Below are positions 8,976 through 17,274 of a DNA stretch of 64,000 bases, piece by piece (the stretch's first letter is position 1; every line of letters starts with the position of its first letter). The DNA lies in NCBI GenBank assembly GCA_043785105.1, contig JAYVXO010000193.1, positions 75,955 to 139,954 on the forward strand. Direction: 5' to 3'. Made by a program: the position numbers and the translations under genes. The stretch is from Fimbriiglobus sp043785105 (GTDB taxonomy: Bacteria > Planctomycetota > Planctomycetia > Gemmatales > Gemmataceae). The notes beneath the pieces are model-generated. The model was not told the origin of the DNA. It made no database searches and worked only from the letters and a program-made list of their open reading frames with translations.

Positions 8976-9860
8976 ATGCCGATTTGGGAAGCGATCTTGC
9001 TCGGGGTGGTGCAGGGGTTGACGGAATTTTTGCCGATCAGCAGCACCGCCCACCTGTTGTTCGTGCGGCAAATGCTCGGCCACCCCCACCCCGACGATGC
9101 GTTCACGACTGTCATTCAACTCGGCACTCTCGTCGCGGTACTGGCCTATTTTCGCCAGGACATTTGGAACCTGACGACTGCGGTGATTCGTGACGTTCGC
9201 CAATTGAAATTCGCCAGCACGCCGGAATCCCGCATGGCGTGGCTGATTGTGTTGGGCACGATCCCGGTCGTCATCATGGGCGGGCTGTTCAAATCGTGGT
9301 TGAAGAAAACCTTCTATGACTTGCCGACGATGGCGATCGTGGCGATCGTGTTCGCGCTGCTGATGGCCGCGTCCGAAGTGTGGGTGAAGCGGCGACAACA
9401 ACGGAGTGAACCGGAGACGGGCGAAACGGATTTGCGGTGGTGGCAAGCGCTCATGGTCGGGTTGTGGCAAGTCACGGCTCTGATGCCCGGCGCGAGCCGA
9501 TCGGGGACGACCATTACCGGCGGCCTGTTCGCCGGGCTGTCCCGCCCAACCGCCGCCCGCTTCTCGTTTTTGCTCTCGCTCCCCAGCGTGTTCGGTGCGG
9601 GTATGAAAGAGCTTTACGACGAGTACAAGCACTTCAAACACCCCGACCCGGACCTGCCACCGAGTTTGTTCGCGTCCAGTGACGACGCCCTGTCACTGGC
9701 CGTGGGGTTAGTAGTCTCCGCGATCGTGGGCTACGCTGCGATTGCGTGGTTGCTGAGTTTCTTGCGCCGCTACACACTGTTTGCGTTTGTGGCGTATCGC
9801 TTGGTGTTGGGCGTCACGATTCTGCTATTGATCGCCAGCGGATATATCAAAGCGAGTTAG
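8976..9860 (+). CDS. uppP: Undecaprenyl-diphosphate phosphatase UppP (BacA)
   Basis: A 294-residue polytopic inner-membrane enzyme that recycles undecaprenyl diphosphate to the monophosphate carrier for cell-wall synthesis. The two family signatures are present: GLTEFLPISSTAH near residue 14 and PGASRSGTTI near the middle. About eight hydrophobic segments follow the usual pattern, ending in a C-terminal helix (LVLGVTILLLIASGYI). ATG at 8976 gives the canonical MPIWEAILLGVVQG start; the longer upstream frame overlaps the divergent NikL-like gene and is rejected. It sits in a head-to-head arrangement with that gene. Confidence 0.96.
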   Translation: MPIWEAILLGVVQGLTEFLPISSTAHLLFVRQMLGHPHPDDAFTTVIQLGTLVAVLAYFRQDIWNLTTAVIRDVRQLKFASTPESRMAWLIVLGTIPVVIMGGLFKSWLKKTFYDLPTMAIVAIVFALLMAASEVWVKRRQQRSEPETGETDLRWWQALMVGLWQVTALMPGASRSGTTITGGLFAGLSRPTAARFSFLLSLPSVFGAGMKELYDEYKHFKHPDPDLPPSLFASSDDALSLAVGLVVSAIVGYAAIAWLLSFLRRYTLFAFVAYRLVLGVTILLLIASGYIKAS

Positions 9861-9873
9861 TGGACGATTCAAG

Positions 9874-10005
9874 CTGGGACCGCGGCCGTCCCGGCCGCAG
9901 AAACCAGTTTCCATCAAAAAATCACAACACCTGTCGCTCGCATCTGATAATCGTGACAAACTCGAACTGAAGGTGCTGATGCGGCCGGGACGGTCGCGCT
10001 CCCAG
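9874..10005. repeat. CTGGGACCGCGGCCGTCCCG inverted repeat
   Basis: Arms at 9874-9899 (CTGGGACCGCGGCCGTCCCG then GCCGCA) and 9980-10005 are near-complementary and separated by an 80-base AT-richer spacer. This GGGACxGCGGxCGTCCCGxC repeat type is, from memory, widespread in planctomycete genomes. It sits just after uppP and before the amidohydrolase gene. Its spacer shows no gene. Confidence 0.75.
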
Positions 10006-10099
10006 GAAACGCTCGCACCGATCACAGGCTATGAATCCAGGGTCCGAGGTGCTAAACTCGAAGCAAATCTGTGCGTTCAACACGTTTGAGGGCTTCCTG

Positions 10100-11032
10100 A
10101 TGAATCGTCGCACTTTCTTAACCAGCGTTGCGGCTGGTGCCGTGGTGACCTCCCCCGCTTTTGCGAAGGATACGCCGATGTTACCTGTGATTGATACCCA
10201 CCAGCACCTGTGGGATTTGAAGAAGTTCAAACTCGGCTGGTTGAAGGCCGGGGAACCGCTCGACGCCAGTTTCACGCCGACGGAATACGCGGCGGCCACG
10301 GCGGGGTTGAACGTCGTGAAGGCGGTGTACATGGAAGTCGATGTGGTCCCCGAACAGCAACAGAGGGAAGCGGACTACCTCGTCGAACTGTGCGAAAGCA
10401 AAGCCACGCCGACGTGTGCCGCCGTCATTTCCGGGCGCCCCAACAGCGACGGGTTCGCCAAGTACATCACGCCGTACAAGGGCCACAAGTACATCAAAGG
10501 GGTGCGGCAAGTTTTGCACGTCCCGACCACGCCGGCGGGGTATTGCCTGGACGCCAAGTTCGTGACGGGGATTCAACTTCTCGGCGACCTCGGGTTGAGC
10601 TTCGACCTGTGCGTCCGTGCCGCCGAACTGCCGGACATGGCGAAGCTCATCGACCAGTGCCCGGACACGCGGTTTATCCTCGACCACTGCGGCAACGCCA
10701 GCGTGAAGTTCAAACCGGAAGAATGGGACACGTGGAAGAAGGGGATGGCGGCGGTCGCGGCGAAGCGAAACGTCGTGTGCAAGATCTCCGGATTCATCGT
10801 GAACGGCGGCAAGGGTCCGTGGAAGGCCGACGACCTTGCACCTGTCGTGAACAGCACCATCGAAGCCTTCGGCATCGACCGCGTCATGTTCGGCGGCGAC
10901 TGGCCTGTAGTCACCCTCAGTGCAACTTACAAAGACTGGCTCACGATGTTGCGGGCGATTATCGCCAACCGTTCGGACGTGGACCAAAAAAAGATCCTCC
11001 ACGACAACGCCGCGAAGTTCTACGGGATATAA
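10100..11032 (+). CDS. Secreted amidohydrolase-2 family protein (lactonase-like)
   Basis: A 310-residue metal-dependent hydrolase of the amidohydrolase_2 family, related to L-fuconolactonase and pyrone-dicarboxylate lactonase. ATG at 10100 yields a twin-arginine-type leader (MNRRTFLTSVAAGAVVTSPA then FAKD). The first metal-ligand block HQHLWD follows at about residue 35; later blocks are ILDHCGN and FGGDWPV, each typical of the family. The substrate cannot be told; planctomycete homologues are thought to act on sugar lactones. The longer frame from 10031 adds no homology. The PDZ gene starts about 25 bases downstream and may be co-transcribed. Confidence 0.85.
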   Translation: MNRRTFLTSVAAGAVVTSPAFAKDTPMLPVIDTHQHLWDLKKFKLGWLKAGEPLDASFTPTEYAAATAGLNVVKAVYMEVDVVPEQQQREADYLVELCESKATPTCAAVISGRPNSDGFAKYITPYKGHKYIKGVRQVLHVPTTPAGYCLDAKFVTGIQLLGDLGLSFDLCVRAAELPDMAKLIDQCPDTRFILDHCGNASVKFKPEEWDTWKKGMAAVAAKRNVVCKISGFIVNGGKGPWKADDLAPVVNSTIEAFGIDRVMFGGDWPVVTLSATYKDWLTMLRAIIANRSDVDQKKILHDNAAKFYGI

Positions 11033-11056
11033 CCGAGTGACACGAAGGGTTTGACC

Positions 11057-11443
11057 ATGATGGGTTTCTGCTTCAAACTGTTGTTGCTCACGATCACGCT
11101 GGCGCCGGTCCCGACGGGGCCAGCGCCGGACCCGTTGGCACGCGGGTATTTGGGCGTGATGGTTGAGCAAGGCGTGTTGCGAATTTCGACAATTATGCCC
11201 AACACACCGGCGGACAAGGCGGGGCTTCGGGCGGGTGACGACTTCGTGAAGGTCGGCGACCTCAAGCCGCAAAACTTTGAGGAAGTCCGCCAACACATCA
11301 GCGCCTTCCGACCGGGAACGGAACTGACGATTGTGGTTCGACGCGGCGAAGAAACGAAAACGGTCACCGTCCGCCTAATCGCACTGCCGCCCGATGTCCC
11401 AGGGCAGCAGCGTAACACGATCCCATTCCCCCAGAACAATTGA
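11057..11443 (+). CDS. Small exported single-PDZ protein
   Basis: A 128-residue protein with an N-terminal hydrophobic export signal (FKLLLLTITLAPV) and one PDZ domain covering most of the rest. The PDZ core is visible as GYLGVMVEQG, IIMP-like ISTIMPNTPADKAGLRAGD, and VVRRGEETKTVTV. No protease domain is attached, unlike DegP/HtrA. It may bind C-terminal peptides in the periplasm. ATG at 11057 is used; a TTG at 11051 is possible. The stop lies just before the Uma2 gene (18 bases), suggesting co-transcription with it and with the preceding amidohydrolase. Confidence 0.8.
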   Translation: MMGFCFKLLLLTITLAPVPTGPAPDPLARGYLGVMVEQGVLRISTIMPNTPADKAGLRAGDDFVKVGDLKPQNFEEVRQHISAFRPGTELTIVVRRGEETKTVTVRLIALPPDVPGQQRNTIPFPQNN

Positions 11444-11460
11444 AACCGGGAGCCACGACG

Positions 11461-12162
11461 ATGAACATGCCACTGCAAACGTCCCTCCGCATTCTGCCGC
11501 TGCAAAATGGCGACCGGCTCACCCGCGACGAATTCGAGCGCCGCTACTTCGCCATGCCGCACGTCAAGAAAGCCGAACTCATCGAAGGAATCGTTTACAT
11601 GCCCTCTCCAGTGAATCACGAGTTCCACTCCGGACCGCACGCCGATCTGGTGTGGTGGACGACCAATTATCGGGTTCATACCCCTGGGCTGGATTCCGGT
11701 GACAACGCCACGGTTCGGCTCGATTTGGACAACGAGCCGCAACCCGATGTGCTGCTATTCATCAAGCCAAGCCACGGCGGGCGGATCGTGTTGGATGAGG
11801 GGTATGTTACGGGTTCGCCGGAACTGGTGGCGGAAGTTTCGGCCAGCACCGCGAGCATCGACTTGGGCAAGAAACGTACCGCGTACCAGCGCAACAGCGT
11901 GCTGGAATACATCGTGTGGCGAGTCTACGACGAGGCGGTCGATTGGTTCGTGATGCGGGACGGCAACTTCGTACCGCTGGTGCCGGACAGTTCCGGCATT
12001 CTGAAAAGCGAGACCTTCCCCGGCTTGTGGCTGGATGTTGCGGCGATATTGCGACGAGACTTGGCCGCGGTCCTTGCGGTTCTGAATCAAGGTTTGGCAT
12101 CTCCGGAACATGCCGATTACGTGGCCAAGTTGCAGGCGGCGTTCAAACCCAATCTTGCATAA
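11461..12162 (+). CDS. Uma2 family (DUF820) PD-(D/E)XK endonuclease-like protein
   Basis: A 233-residue protein of the Uma2 family, a restriction-endonuclease-like fold abundant in Gemmata and cyanobacteria. The family core is seen as AELIEGIVYMPSPV with the acidic residue, then QPDVLLF (the PD motif) and ELVAEVSASTASID (E-x-V/S motif), followed by KRTAYQRNSVLEYIVW. All expected catalytic acidic residues appear present. ATG at 11461 has GGGAG about 8 bases upstream; ATG at 11467 is a close alternative. In vivo role is unclear; the family is often expanded and linked to mobile DNA. Confidence 0.88.
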   Translation: MNMPLQTSLRILPLQNGDRLTRDEFERRYFAMPHVKKAELIEGIVYMPSPVNHEFHSGPHADLVWWTTNYRVHTPGLDSGDNATVRLDLDNEPQPDVLLFIKPSHGGRIVLDEGYVTGSPELVAEVSASTASIDLGKKRTAYQRNSVLEYIVWRVYDEAVDWFVMRDGNFVPLVPDSSGILKSETFPGLWLDVAAILRRDLAAVLAVLNQGLASPEHADYVAKLQAAFKPNLA

Positions 12163-12271
12163 TCGGTCCACTTCGTAAAATTCCCCACGCCGCCCGTTGC
12201 GGCGGGTGGCGGTTCTGTTTAGTGTGTCACCCTGCTACGACGTTCCTTTCCCACGGTTTTGGAGTTCGGTT

Positions 12272-13786
12272 ATGCTCGTTCGGAAGTTCCTGGTCCCCAT
12301 CGTCTTGATGGCGTGGTTCGCAACCGCCCCCACAGCACGGGCTGATTTTAAGTTCAACGCGATGTTCACCGACAATGCCGTGTTGCAACAGGGCCAAGTG
12401 ATCCCGGTTTGGGGCACTTGCGATGAGGACGAAAAAATTAGCGTGACCCTCGGCGACCAGTCGTCGGACGCCCGCATCGTCGGCAAGCAATGGGTCGCTT
12501 TTTTGAAAGGCCCTGGAGCCGGTGGGCCGTTTGAACTGAAAGCCCAAGGCAAGTCGATTCACCACGTCTGTAAAAACGTGATGGTCGGCGAAGTGTGGGT
12601 TTGCTCGGGGCAGTCGAACATGGAAATGTCGGTGAATTCGAGTTTTGAACCGGAGAAAACCAAGAAGAACTCGACGAACCCGAACATCCGCTTATTCACC
12701 GTGAAGAAGCGCACTGCCACGGCCCCGATCTCGGATCAAAACGACCTCGGCCACTTCACCAAGTGGGATGAGTGCGGACCGGACACCGTCGGCAACTTCT
12801 CCGCAGTCGCCTACGCATTTGGTGCCAACCTGCAGAAGAATTTGCCAGCCAACACGCCGATCGGGTTGATCCACACGTCGTGGGGCGGCACTCCCGCCGA
12901 AGCGTGGATGAGCAAAGAATCCCTCGATTCCGTGCCGGAACTGAGGTACTACAACGACCGCGCAAAGAAAGCCGCCACCGATACCGAAGCCAGCAAGAAA
13001 GCGGTCGGGCCGAACACGCCGTCATCACTTTACAACGCGATGCTTTACCCCGTCATGCCCTACGCCATTCGCGGCGCGATTTGGTACCAGGGGGAGTCCA
13101 ACGCCGGGCGGGCGTATGAATACAAGACGCTGTTCACGACGATGATTACGGACTGGCGCAAGAACTGGGACAAGAAAGCCGATCCGCTGTTCAAAGACGG
13201 ACCACATCTGCAAAATGACTTCCCGTTCTACGCCGTTCAACTCTCGGCGTGGCACGCTGGTGATGCCGACGGCGTGACTTGGCCGGAGTTGCGCGAGGCG
13301 CAAACGCTGGCGACGAAAACCCTCAAAAACGTCGGCATGGCGGTCACCACGGATGTCGGCGACCTGCTCGACATTCACCCGAAGGACAAGCTCACGGTTG
13401 GCACCCGCCTCGCGTTGGCAGCCCGCGCCCAAACCTACGGCCAGAAGATCGCCGGCAGCGGGCCGACCTACAAAGAGATGAAGATTGACGGCGAGAAAGT
13501 GACGCTGAGCTTCGACAACGTCGGCGGTGGGTTGGTCAAAAAATATGAGATGCTGAACGGCTTCACGATTTGCGGGGATGACCACTACTTCTACCCCGCC
13601 AAAGGCGTATTGGTCGGCAACACCGTTGTGGTGTCGAGCGACAAGGTCTCGACACCCGTTGCGGTCCGCTTCGGGTGGAAGAACTACCCGGTGTTGAACT
13701 TGTACAACAAAGACGGTTTACCCGCCGTGCCGTTCCGCACCGACGATTTCCCCTGGACCACAGGGCCGAAGAAGGAACGACCCTAG
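12272..13786 (+). CDS. Secreted sialate O-acetylesterase-like SGNH hydrolase
   Basis: A 504-residue exported esterase. A signal peptide (VPIVLMAWFATAPTARA) precedes a small beta domain, then the SASA/SGNH catalytic domain. Blocks seen: VCSGQSNMEMS with the likely nucleophile Ser, HTSWGGTPAEAW, IWYQGESNAGRAYEY and DLLDIHPKDK with the Asp-His pair. The family removes acetyl groups from sialic acids or, in planctomycetes, from acetylated plant and algal polysaccharides. ATG at 12272 starts exactly at the signal peptide. An intrinsic terminator follows at 13823, so it is likely a single-gene unit. Confidence 0.92.
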   Translation: MLVRKFLVPIVLMAWFATAPTARADFKFNAMFTDNAVLQQGQVIPVWGTCDEDEKISVTLGDQSSDARIVGKQWVAFLKGPGAGGPFELKAQGKSIHHVCKNVMVGEVWVCSGQSNMEMSVNSSFEPEKTKKNSTNPNIRLFTVKKRTATAPISDQNDLGHFTKWDECGPDTVGNFSAVAYAFGANLQKNLPANTPIGLIHTSWGGTPAEAWMSKESLDSVPELRYYNDRAKKAATDTEASKKAVGPNTPSSLYNAMLYPVMPYAIRGAIWYQGESNAGRAYEYKTLFTTMITDWRKNWDKKADPLFKDGPHLQNDFPFYAVQLSAWHAGDADGVTWPELREAQTLATKTLKNVGMAVTTDVGDLLDIHPKDKLTVGTRLALAARAQTYGQKIAGSGPTYKEMKIDGEKVTLSFDNVGGGLVKKYEMLNGFTICGDDHYFYPAKGVLVGNTVVVSSDKVSTPVAVRFGWKNYPVLNLYNKDGLPAVPFRTDDFPWTTGPKKERP

Positions 13787-13822
13787 GGAACGACCGTGGG
13801 GTTGGTGACTATCATCTTCGCA

Positions 13823-13858
13823 GGGGCGGGCATTCATGCTCGCCCCGATTTTGTTTTT
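13823..13858 (+). terminator. Intrinsic terminator after acetylesterase gene
   Basis: GGGGCGGGCAT and ATGCTCGCCCC form an 11-bp stem with a 2-base loop (13823-13846), followed by GATTTTGTTTTT. This is the clearest rho-independent terminator in the window. It lies 36 bases after the acetylesterase stop and just before the FAD oxidoreductase start. Confidence 0.85.
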
Positions 13859-13874
13859 CGAGACGAGGTTCGCT

Positions 13875-15128
13875 ATGTCGGGTCAAGCCGATGTCGTCGT
13901 GATTGGTGGCGGGGTGATCGGCACGGCGTGCGCCTACTATTTGGCGAAGGCCGGCAAGCGGGTCACGCTCATCGACCGGCAGCAGTTCGGCGCCGCCTGC
14001 TCGCACGGCAACTGCGGGTACGTCTGCCCCAGTCACGTCCTGCCGCTCGCTGCACCCGGCGCCATCAGCAGTACGCTGAAAACGCTGTTCCACAAGAACT
14101 CGCCGTTGAAAGTCCGCCCTGGCTTCGCGCTCGCTAACCTCGGGTGGTTCCTCAACTTCGCCCGTAAATGTAATCAACGCGACATGCTCGCCGCCGCCGT
14201 CGGCATTCAAGTGTTGCTGAACGTTTCGCGGACACTGTACAACGACTTGCTGACGACGGAAACGATTGATTGCGAATGGGACACCCACGGCTTGCTGTTC
14301 GTGTTCCACACGGCGGCGGCGTTCGAGCATTATTCCGAAGTGAACCATCTGCTCACGGATCAGTTCCAGATGCCAGCGGAGCGGTACGACCGGGATGCCG
14401 TCCTCACGCTCGAACCGGCCCTAAAACCCGATGCCGCGTCCGGTGGGTGGCTGTACAAATCGGACGCCCAATTGCGCCCCGATCGGCTGATGAGCGAGTG
14501 GCGGAAGGTGCTGGAGAAGCAAGGCGTGACGATCCACGAGAATTGCGAACTGAAGGGTTTTTCCACCGACGCAGGCGGAGCCAACGCCGTGCAGACGAAT
14601 CGGGGCGAAATCCCGGCCACGTCGTTCGTCGTAGCCACCGGCGCGTGGACGCCCCTGCTGAACACGCACCTGGGCTGCAAAATCCCGATCATCCCCGGCA
14701 AGGGCTATTCGCTGACGATGCCGCGCCCCGCCCTTTGCCCCACTTACCCGTTGATCTTTGAAGAACACCGCGTGGCGATCAGCCCGTTCCGGACCGGCTA
14801 CCGCATCGGTTCGACGATGGAATTCACCGGCTACGACGCCACGATCAACCCAGACCGCCTCAAACTGCTCCGCACCGGCGCCGGCATTTATCTCCAAGAA
14901 CCCGAGTGCGAACCGACGCAAGAAGAGTGGACCGGCTGGCGGCCAATGGTCTACGACGGCAAGCCCATCATCGACCGTAGCCCGACCCTGCCCAACGTCA
15001 TCATCGCCGCCGGCCACGGGATGCTGGGGCTGTCAATGGCCACCGGCACCGGGAAAATCGTGACGGCAATGCTAACAAATGTGAAACCGCCAATCGAGCT
15101 TTCCCATTACTCACTGGCCCGGTTTTGA
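13875..15128 (+). CDS. FAD-dependent D-amino-acid dehydrogenase-like oxidoreductase (DadA/DAO family)
   Basis: A 417-residue flavoenzyme of the DAO superfamily. The FAD-binding Rossmann motif VVIGGGVIGTACAYYLA is near residues 8-24, with LIDRQ as the acidic end of beta-2. The mid-region carries SFVVATGAWTPLL and the C-terminus IIAAGHGMLGLSMATGTG, both typical of DadA. It probably oxidises a D-amino acid or similar amine and passes electrons to the respiratory chain; the substrate is inferred only from family. ATG at 13875 begins right before the dinucleotide fold; the longer frame from 13836 runs into the terminator and is rejected. Confidence 0.88.
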   Translation: MSGQADVVVIGGGVIGTACAYYLAKAGKRVTLIDRQQFGAACSHGNCGYVCPSHVLPLAAPGAISSTLKTLFHKNSPLKVRPGFALANLGWFLNFARKCNQRDMLAAAVGIQVLLNVSRTLYNDLLTTETIDCEWDTHGLLFVFHTAAAFEHYSEVNHLLTDQFQMPAERYDRDAVLTLEPALKPDAASGGWLYKSDAQLRPDRLMSEWRKVLEKQGVTIHENCELKGFSTDAGGANAVQTNRGEIPATSFVVATGAWTPLLNTHLGCKIPIIPGKGYSLTMPRPALCPTYPLIFEEHRVAISPFRTGYRIGSTMEFTGYDATINPDRLKLLRTGAGIYLQEPECEPTQEEWTGWRPMVYDGKPIIDRSPTLPNVIIAAGHGMLGLSMATGTGKIVTAMLTNVKPPIELSHYSLARF

Positions 15129-15140
15129 CGAACTCACTGG

Positions 15141-15465
15141 GTGGGTGTCACATTTGTTGGTGAAAGTTTGCACACAGTTTGCCGGATTTCAGGCTAAAAG
15201 CCTGGGAGCACTCAGCCCAGGGTGAGCCGCTTCGGCGTAACCCTGGGTTCACAGATCGCTAGTCCCAGCAGTCTGAAGGACTGCGAGCCACGAGTCGGGA
15301 ACGATGGCTGTCAGCCCTTCAGGCTGAGAATCTTTACGGTGACGACCCAGGGCGGCGTCGCCAAGCCTCCTTGCCCTGGGCTGAGTGCTCCCAGGCTTTC
15401 AGCCTGAAGAGATAGAATGCCAGTGCAGTGAACAAATTTGCCACCAACTCTCGTGACGCTCACCC
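15141..15465. repeat. Nested palindromic element, copy A (filled)
   Basis: The outer ends form inverted repeats: GGGTGTCACATTTGTTGGTG on the left and a complement ending GTGACGCTCACCC on the right. Within lies a second palindromic unit at 15190-15406, whose ends are CAGGCTAAAAGCCTGGGAGC and a complement, containing GCTGAGTGCTCCCAGGC. Copy B at 19164 has the same two-layer structure, while copy C at 23171 has only the outer layer. No open frame inside resembles a transposase. It occupies most of the 478-base gap between the FAD oxidoreductase and the next gene. Confidence 0.85.
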
Positions 15466-15606
15466 AACTACACCCCGCTGGGTGGAATTCAGAAGAATTC
15501 ACCAGAGCCATGCTATTTTCATGGGTGGGTTTAGCCGGAAAATTCCCCGCTCCGGGTGGGGTGGAAGTCGTTTCTTCCAGCGAACCACCCGATTCCGTTA
15601 CTCCGT

Positions 15607-16053
15607 TCAATCTTCGTCCGCGCCCCAGACGCAGACGCCGAAGCCGTTGAGGTCCACGTCTTCGCCCTTCTCCGGTTCGCCGGGGCCGCCGCGGTCTAGG
15701 GACAACCGCACGAACGCCCAGAAGCAGGTTTTTTCGTTCTGCAGGTCGTAGCCGTTGGCGTCCGTGTCGGCTTCGAGCAACCAGCGCCAACTTCGCTTTT
15801 CGGTGCCGGTGTCGGCGGCCTCTTCTTGCCAGCCTTTTAGCACCCGCGAAATGTTCTGCACGGCCTGCCGCCACGCTTTCGTGTCTTCGATGTGAACTTG
15901 TAACTCGTCGGGGGCGGGTTCAAATTCAGCGCCGGGCAGGGTTTTCATCGCTTCAAACAGCCGATGCTCCAGCGCCGAGCAACGCCACGGGGACCAGAGG
16001 TAGAACGTGACGCCAGGGGTTTCCATCGTCAGCCCGTACAGTTCGACCTTCAT
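15607..16053 (-). CDS. Hypothetical protein, Trp-rich
   Basis: A 148-residue soluble protein with no recognised domain. It begins MKVELYGLTMETPGVTFYLW and is rich in Trp, Glu and Asp (KSWRWLLEAD-like, later TCFWAFVRLSLDRG), ending in an acidic tail. ATG at 16053 is preferred: upstream codons (to 16233) read as low-complexity Arg/Ser/Pro sequence that overlaps the divergent metallophosphatase start. Codon use and composition look genuine. It is divergent from the metallophosphatase with about 180 bases between starts. I do not recognise it. Confidence 0.6.
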   Translation of the reverse strand: MKVELYGLTMETPGVTFYLWSPWRCSALEHRLFEAMKTLPGAEFEPAPDELQVHIEDTKAWRQAVQNISRVLKGWQEEAADTGTEKRSWRWLLEADTDANGYDLQNEKTCFWAFVRLSLDRGGPGEPEKGEDVDLNGFGVCVWGADED

Positions 16054-16231
16054 CGGTGTCCACTCCCTACCCGGCCCGGTGCGGGGCCGTAAAACGCCTC
16101 GTGACGATGTAGTGTGAACTGTAACCCGGACACCCCACCGGGGAAAGACCGCTCGGCGGTTCTGCCCCCTGAAACTTCCCGGATTCGTCCGCCCAGGCGA
16201 ACTCGCGGCCCTTGAAGGATGTCTCATCAGC

Positions 16232-17071
16232 ATGAAGCTGCCTACGACTGTTGACTACCCCATCATTGCGATCGGTGACTTGCACGGGCGGGTCGAGTGG
16301 TTGAATAAACTGGTGGCGAAACTGGAACAACTCCCGGAGTGGCCGACCGCCAAGCTGGTGTTTCTCGGCGACCTCGGCGACCGAACTAACGCCGTGCGGG
16401 AACTGGTGGATCGGGTGTTGGAGCTACTTTATACGAAGCCCGGCAGCAGTTGCGTGATGGGCAACCACGATCTGGCCCTGGTTCGGGCGGCGGGGTTGGA
16501 TGGCCACGAACCGTCCGAATACTGGGTCAAGCGCTACGGCGATTCCTACGACCACAAGTACACCTTTGAAAGCTACCTCGGGCGCACGCCGGACTCCTAC
16601 AACTTCAAGAATTGGCAGCAGGATCTGGCGGAACTGAAAGCGACGATGCCGCAGAGCCACCGGGAACTGTTCGCCAACTTGCCGTGGGTCGTGGAAGCGA
16701 CCGGGCACTTGTTTTTGCACTGCGGGTTGTCGCCTGAACTCGATTGCCCCGCCACGGTTCAGCTTGAATGCCTGTGGCGAAAGATTTGGGACCGCGCCGT
16801 CGTGAACCCGAAGTTCGGCACGAAAACCGATCGGTTGTTCACGCCCGACTACCCCGTCTGGATCGGCGCCGACCGCAAGTCGTCGCGCAACCCGTTGCCA
16901 TTCCCCGGCAAGACGCAAGTCAGCGGCCACGAGTACACCAAGCACCCCGATGCCAACCCCGTGCGGATCTGCATCGACACCAGCGGCGGCACGAGAGAAC
17001 CCCTCACCGGCTGCTTGCTGCGTGGCCCCGGAATCGAGCCAGTGTTTGTGTTCAGTGACGAGTCGGTTTAG
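16232..17071 (+). CDS. Calcineurin-like metallophosphatase (PPP/Ap4A hydrolase type)
   Basis: A 279-residue phosphoesterase with a binuclear metal site. Motifs: AIGDLHGRVEWL (D-x-H), VFLGDLGDRTNAV (G-D-x-x-D-R), VMGNHDLALV (G-N-H-D), a later LFLHCGLSPEL (the H-x-G block) and SGHEYTKHP (G-H). The pattern fits the PPP family that includes serine/threonine protein phosphatases and diadenosine tetraphosphatase. The exact substrate cannot be told. ATG at 16232 follows GAAGGATGTC. No signal peptide, so cytoplasmic. Confidence 0.88.
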   Translation: MKLPTTVDYPIIAIGDLHGRVEWLNKLVAKLEQLPEWPTAKLVFLGDLGDRTNAVRELVDRVLELLYTKPGSSCVMGNHDLALVRAAGLDGHEPSEYWVKRYGDSYDHKYTFESYLGRTPDSYNFKNWQQDLAELKATMPQSHRELFANLPWVVEATGHLFLHCGLSPELDCPATVQLECLWRKIWDRAVVNPKFGTKTDRLFTPDYPVWIGADRKSSRNPLPFPGKTQVSGHEYTKHPDANPVRICIDTSGGTREPLTGCLLRGPGIEPVFVFSDESV

Positions 17072-17152
17072 AATCGTCCGCCACAAGACGCGGTTTCGGT
17101 TTGCCTTTGGTCATTGGTTGCAACAAAATTCACCGGAGTGCAAACAAGCACG

Positions 17153-17240
17153 TTTCACCACAGAGGGCACGGAGAGCCACAGAGCAAATCAATACAGTTT
17201 GAATTCTTCTCCGTGGCTCTCCGTGCCCTCTGTGGTGAAA
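17153..17240. repeat. TTTCACCACAGAGGGCACGG palindromic repeat, copy 2
   Basis: Perfectly complementary 28-base arms (17153-17180 and 17213-17240) flank a 32-base AT-rich centre. The element lies between the metallophosphatase and sulfatase genes, 34 bases before the sulfatase start. The same palindrome recurs at 42806 (interrupted), 48016 and 51437. Confidence 0.88.
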
Positions 17241-17274
17241 CTCTTTCCTGTTTAGACTTTCGGAGGCTTCTCCC

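Noticed and set aside
10181..11296. 371-codon frame on the minus strand
   Set aside because: Antisense to the amidohydrolase and PDZ genes, whose motifs and signal peptides are clear; Arg-rich without domain.
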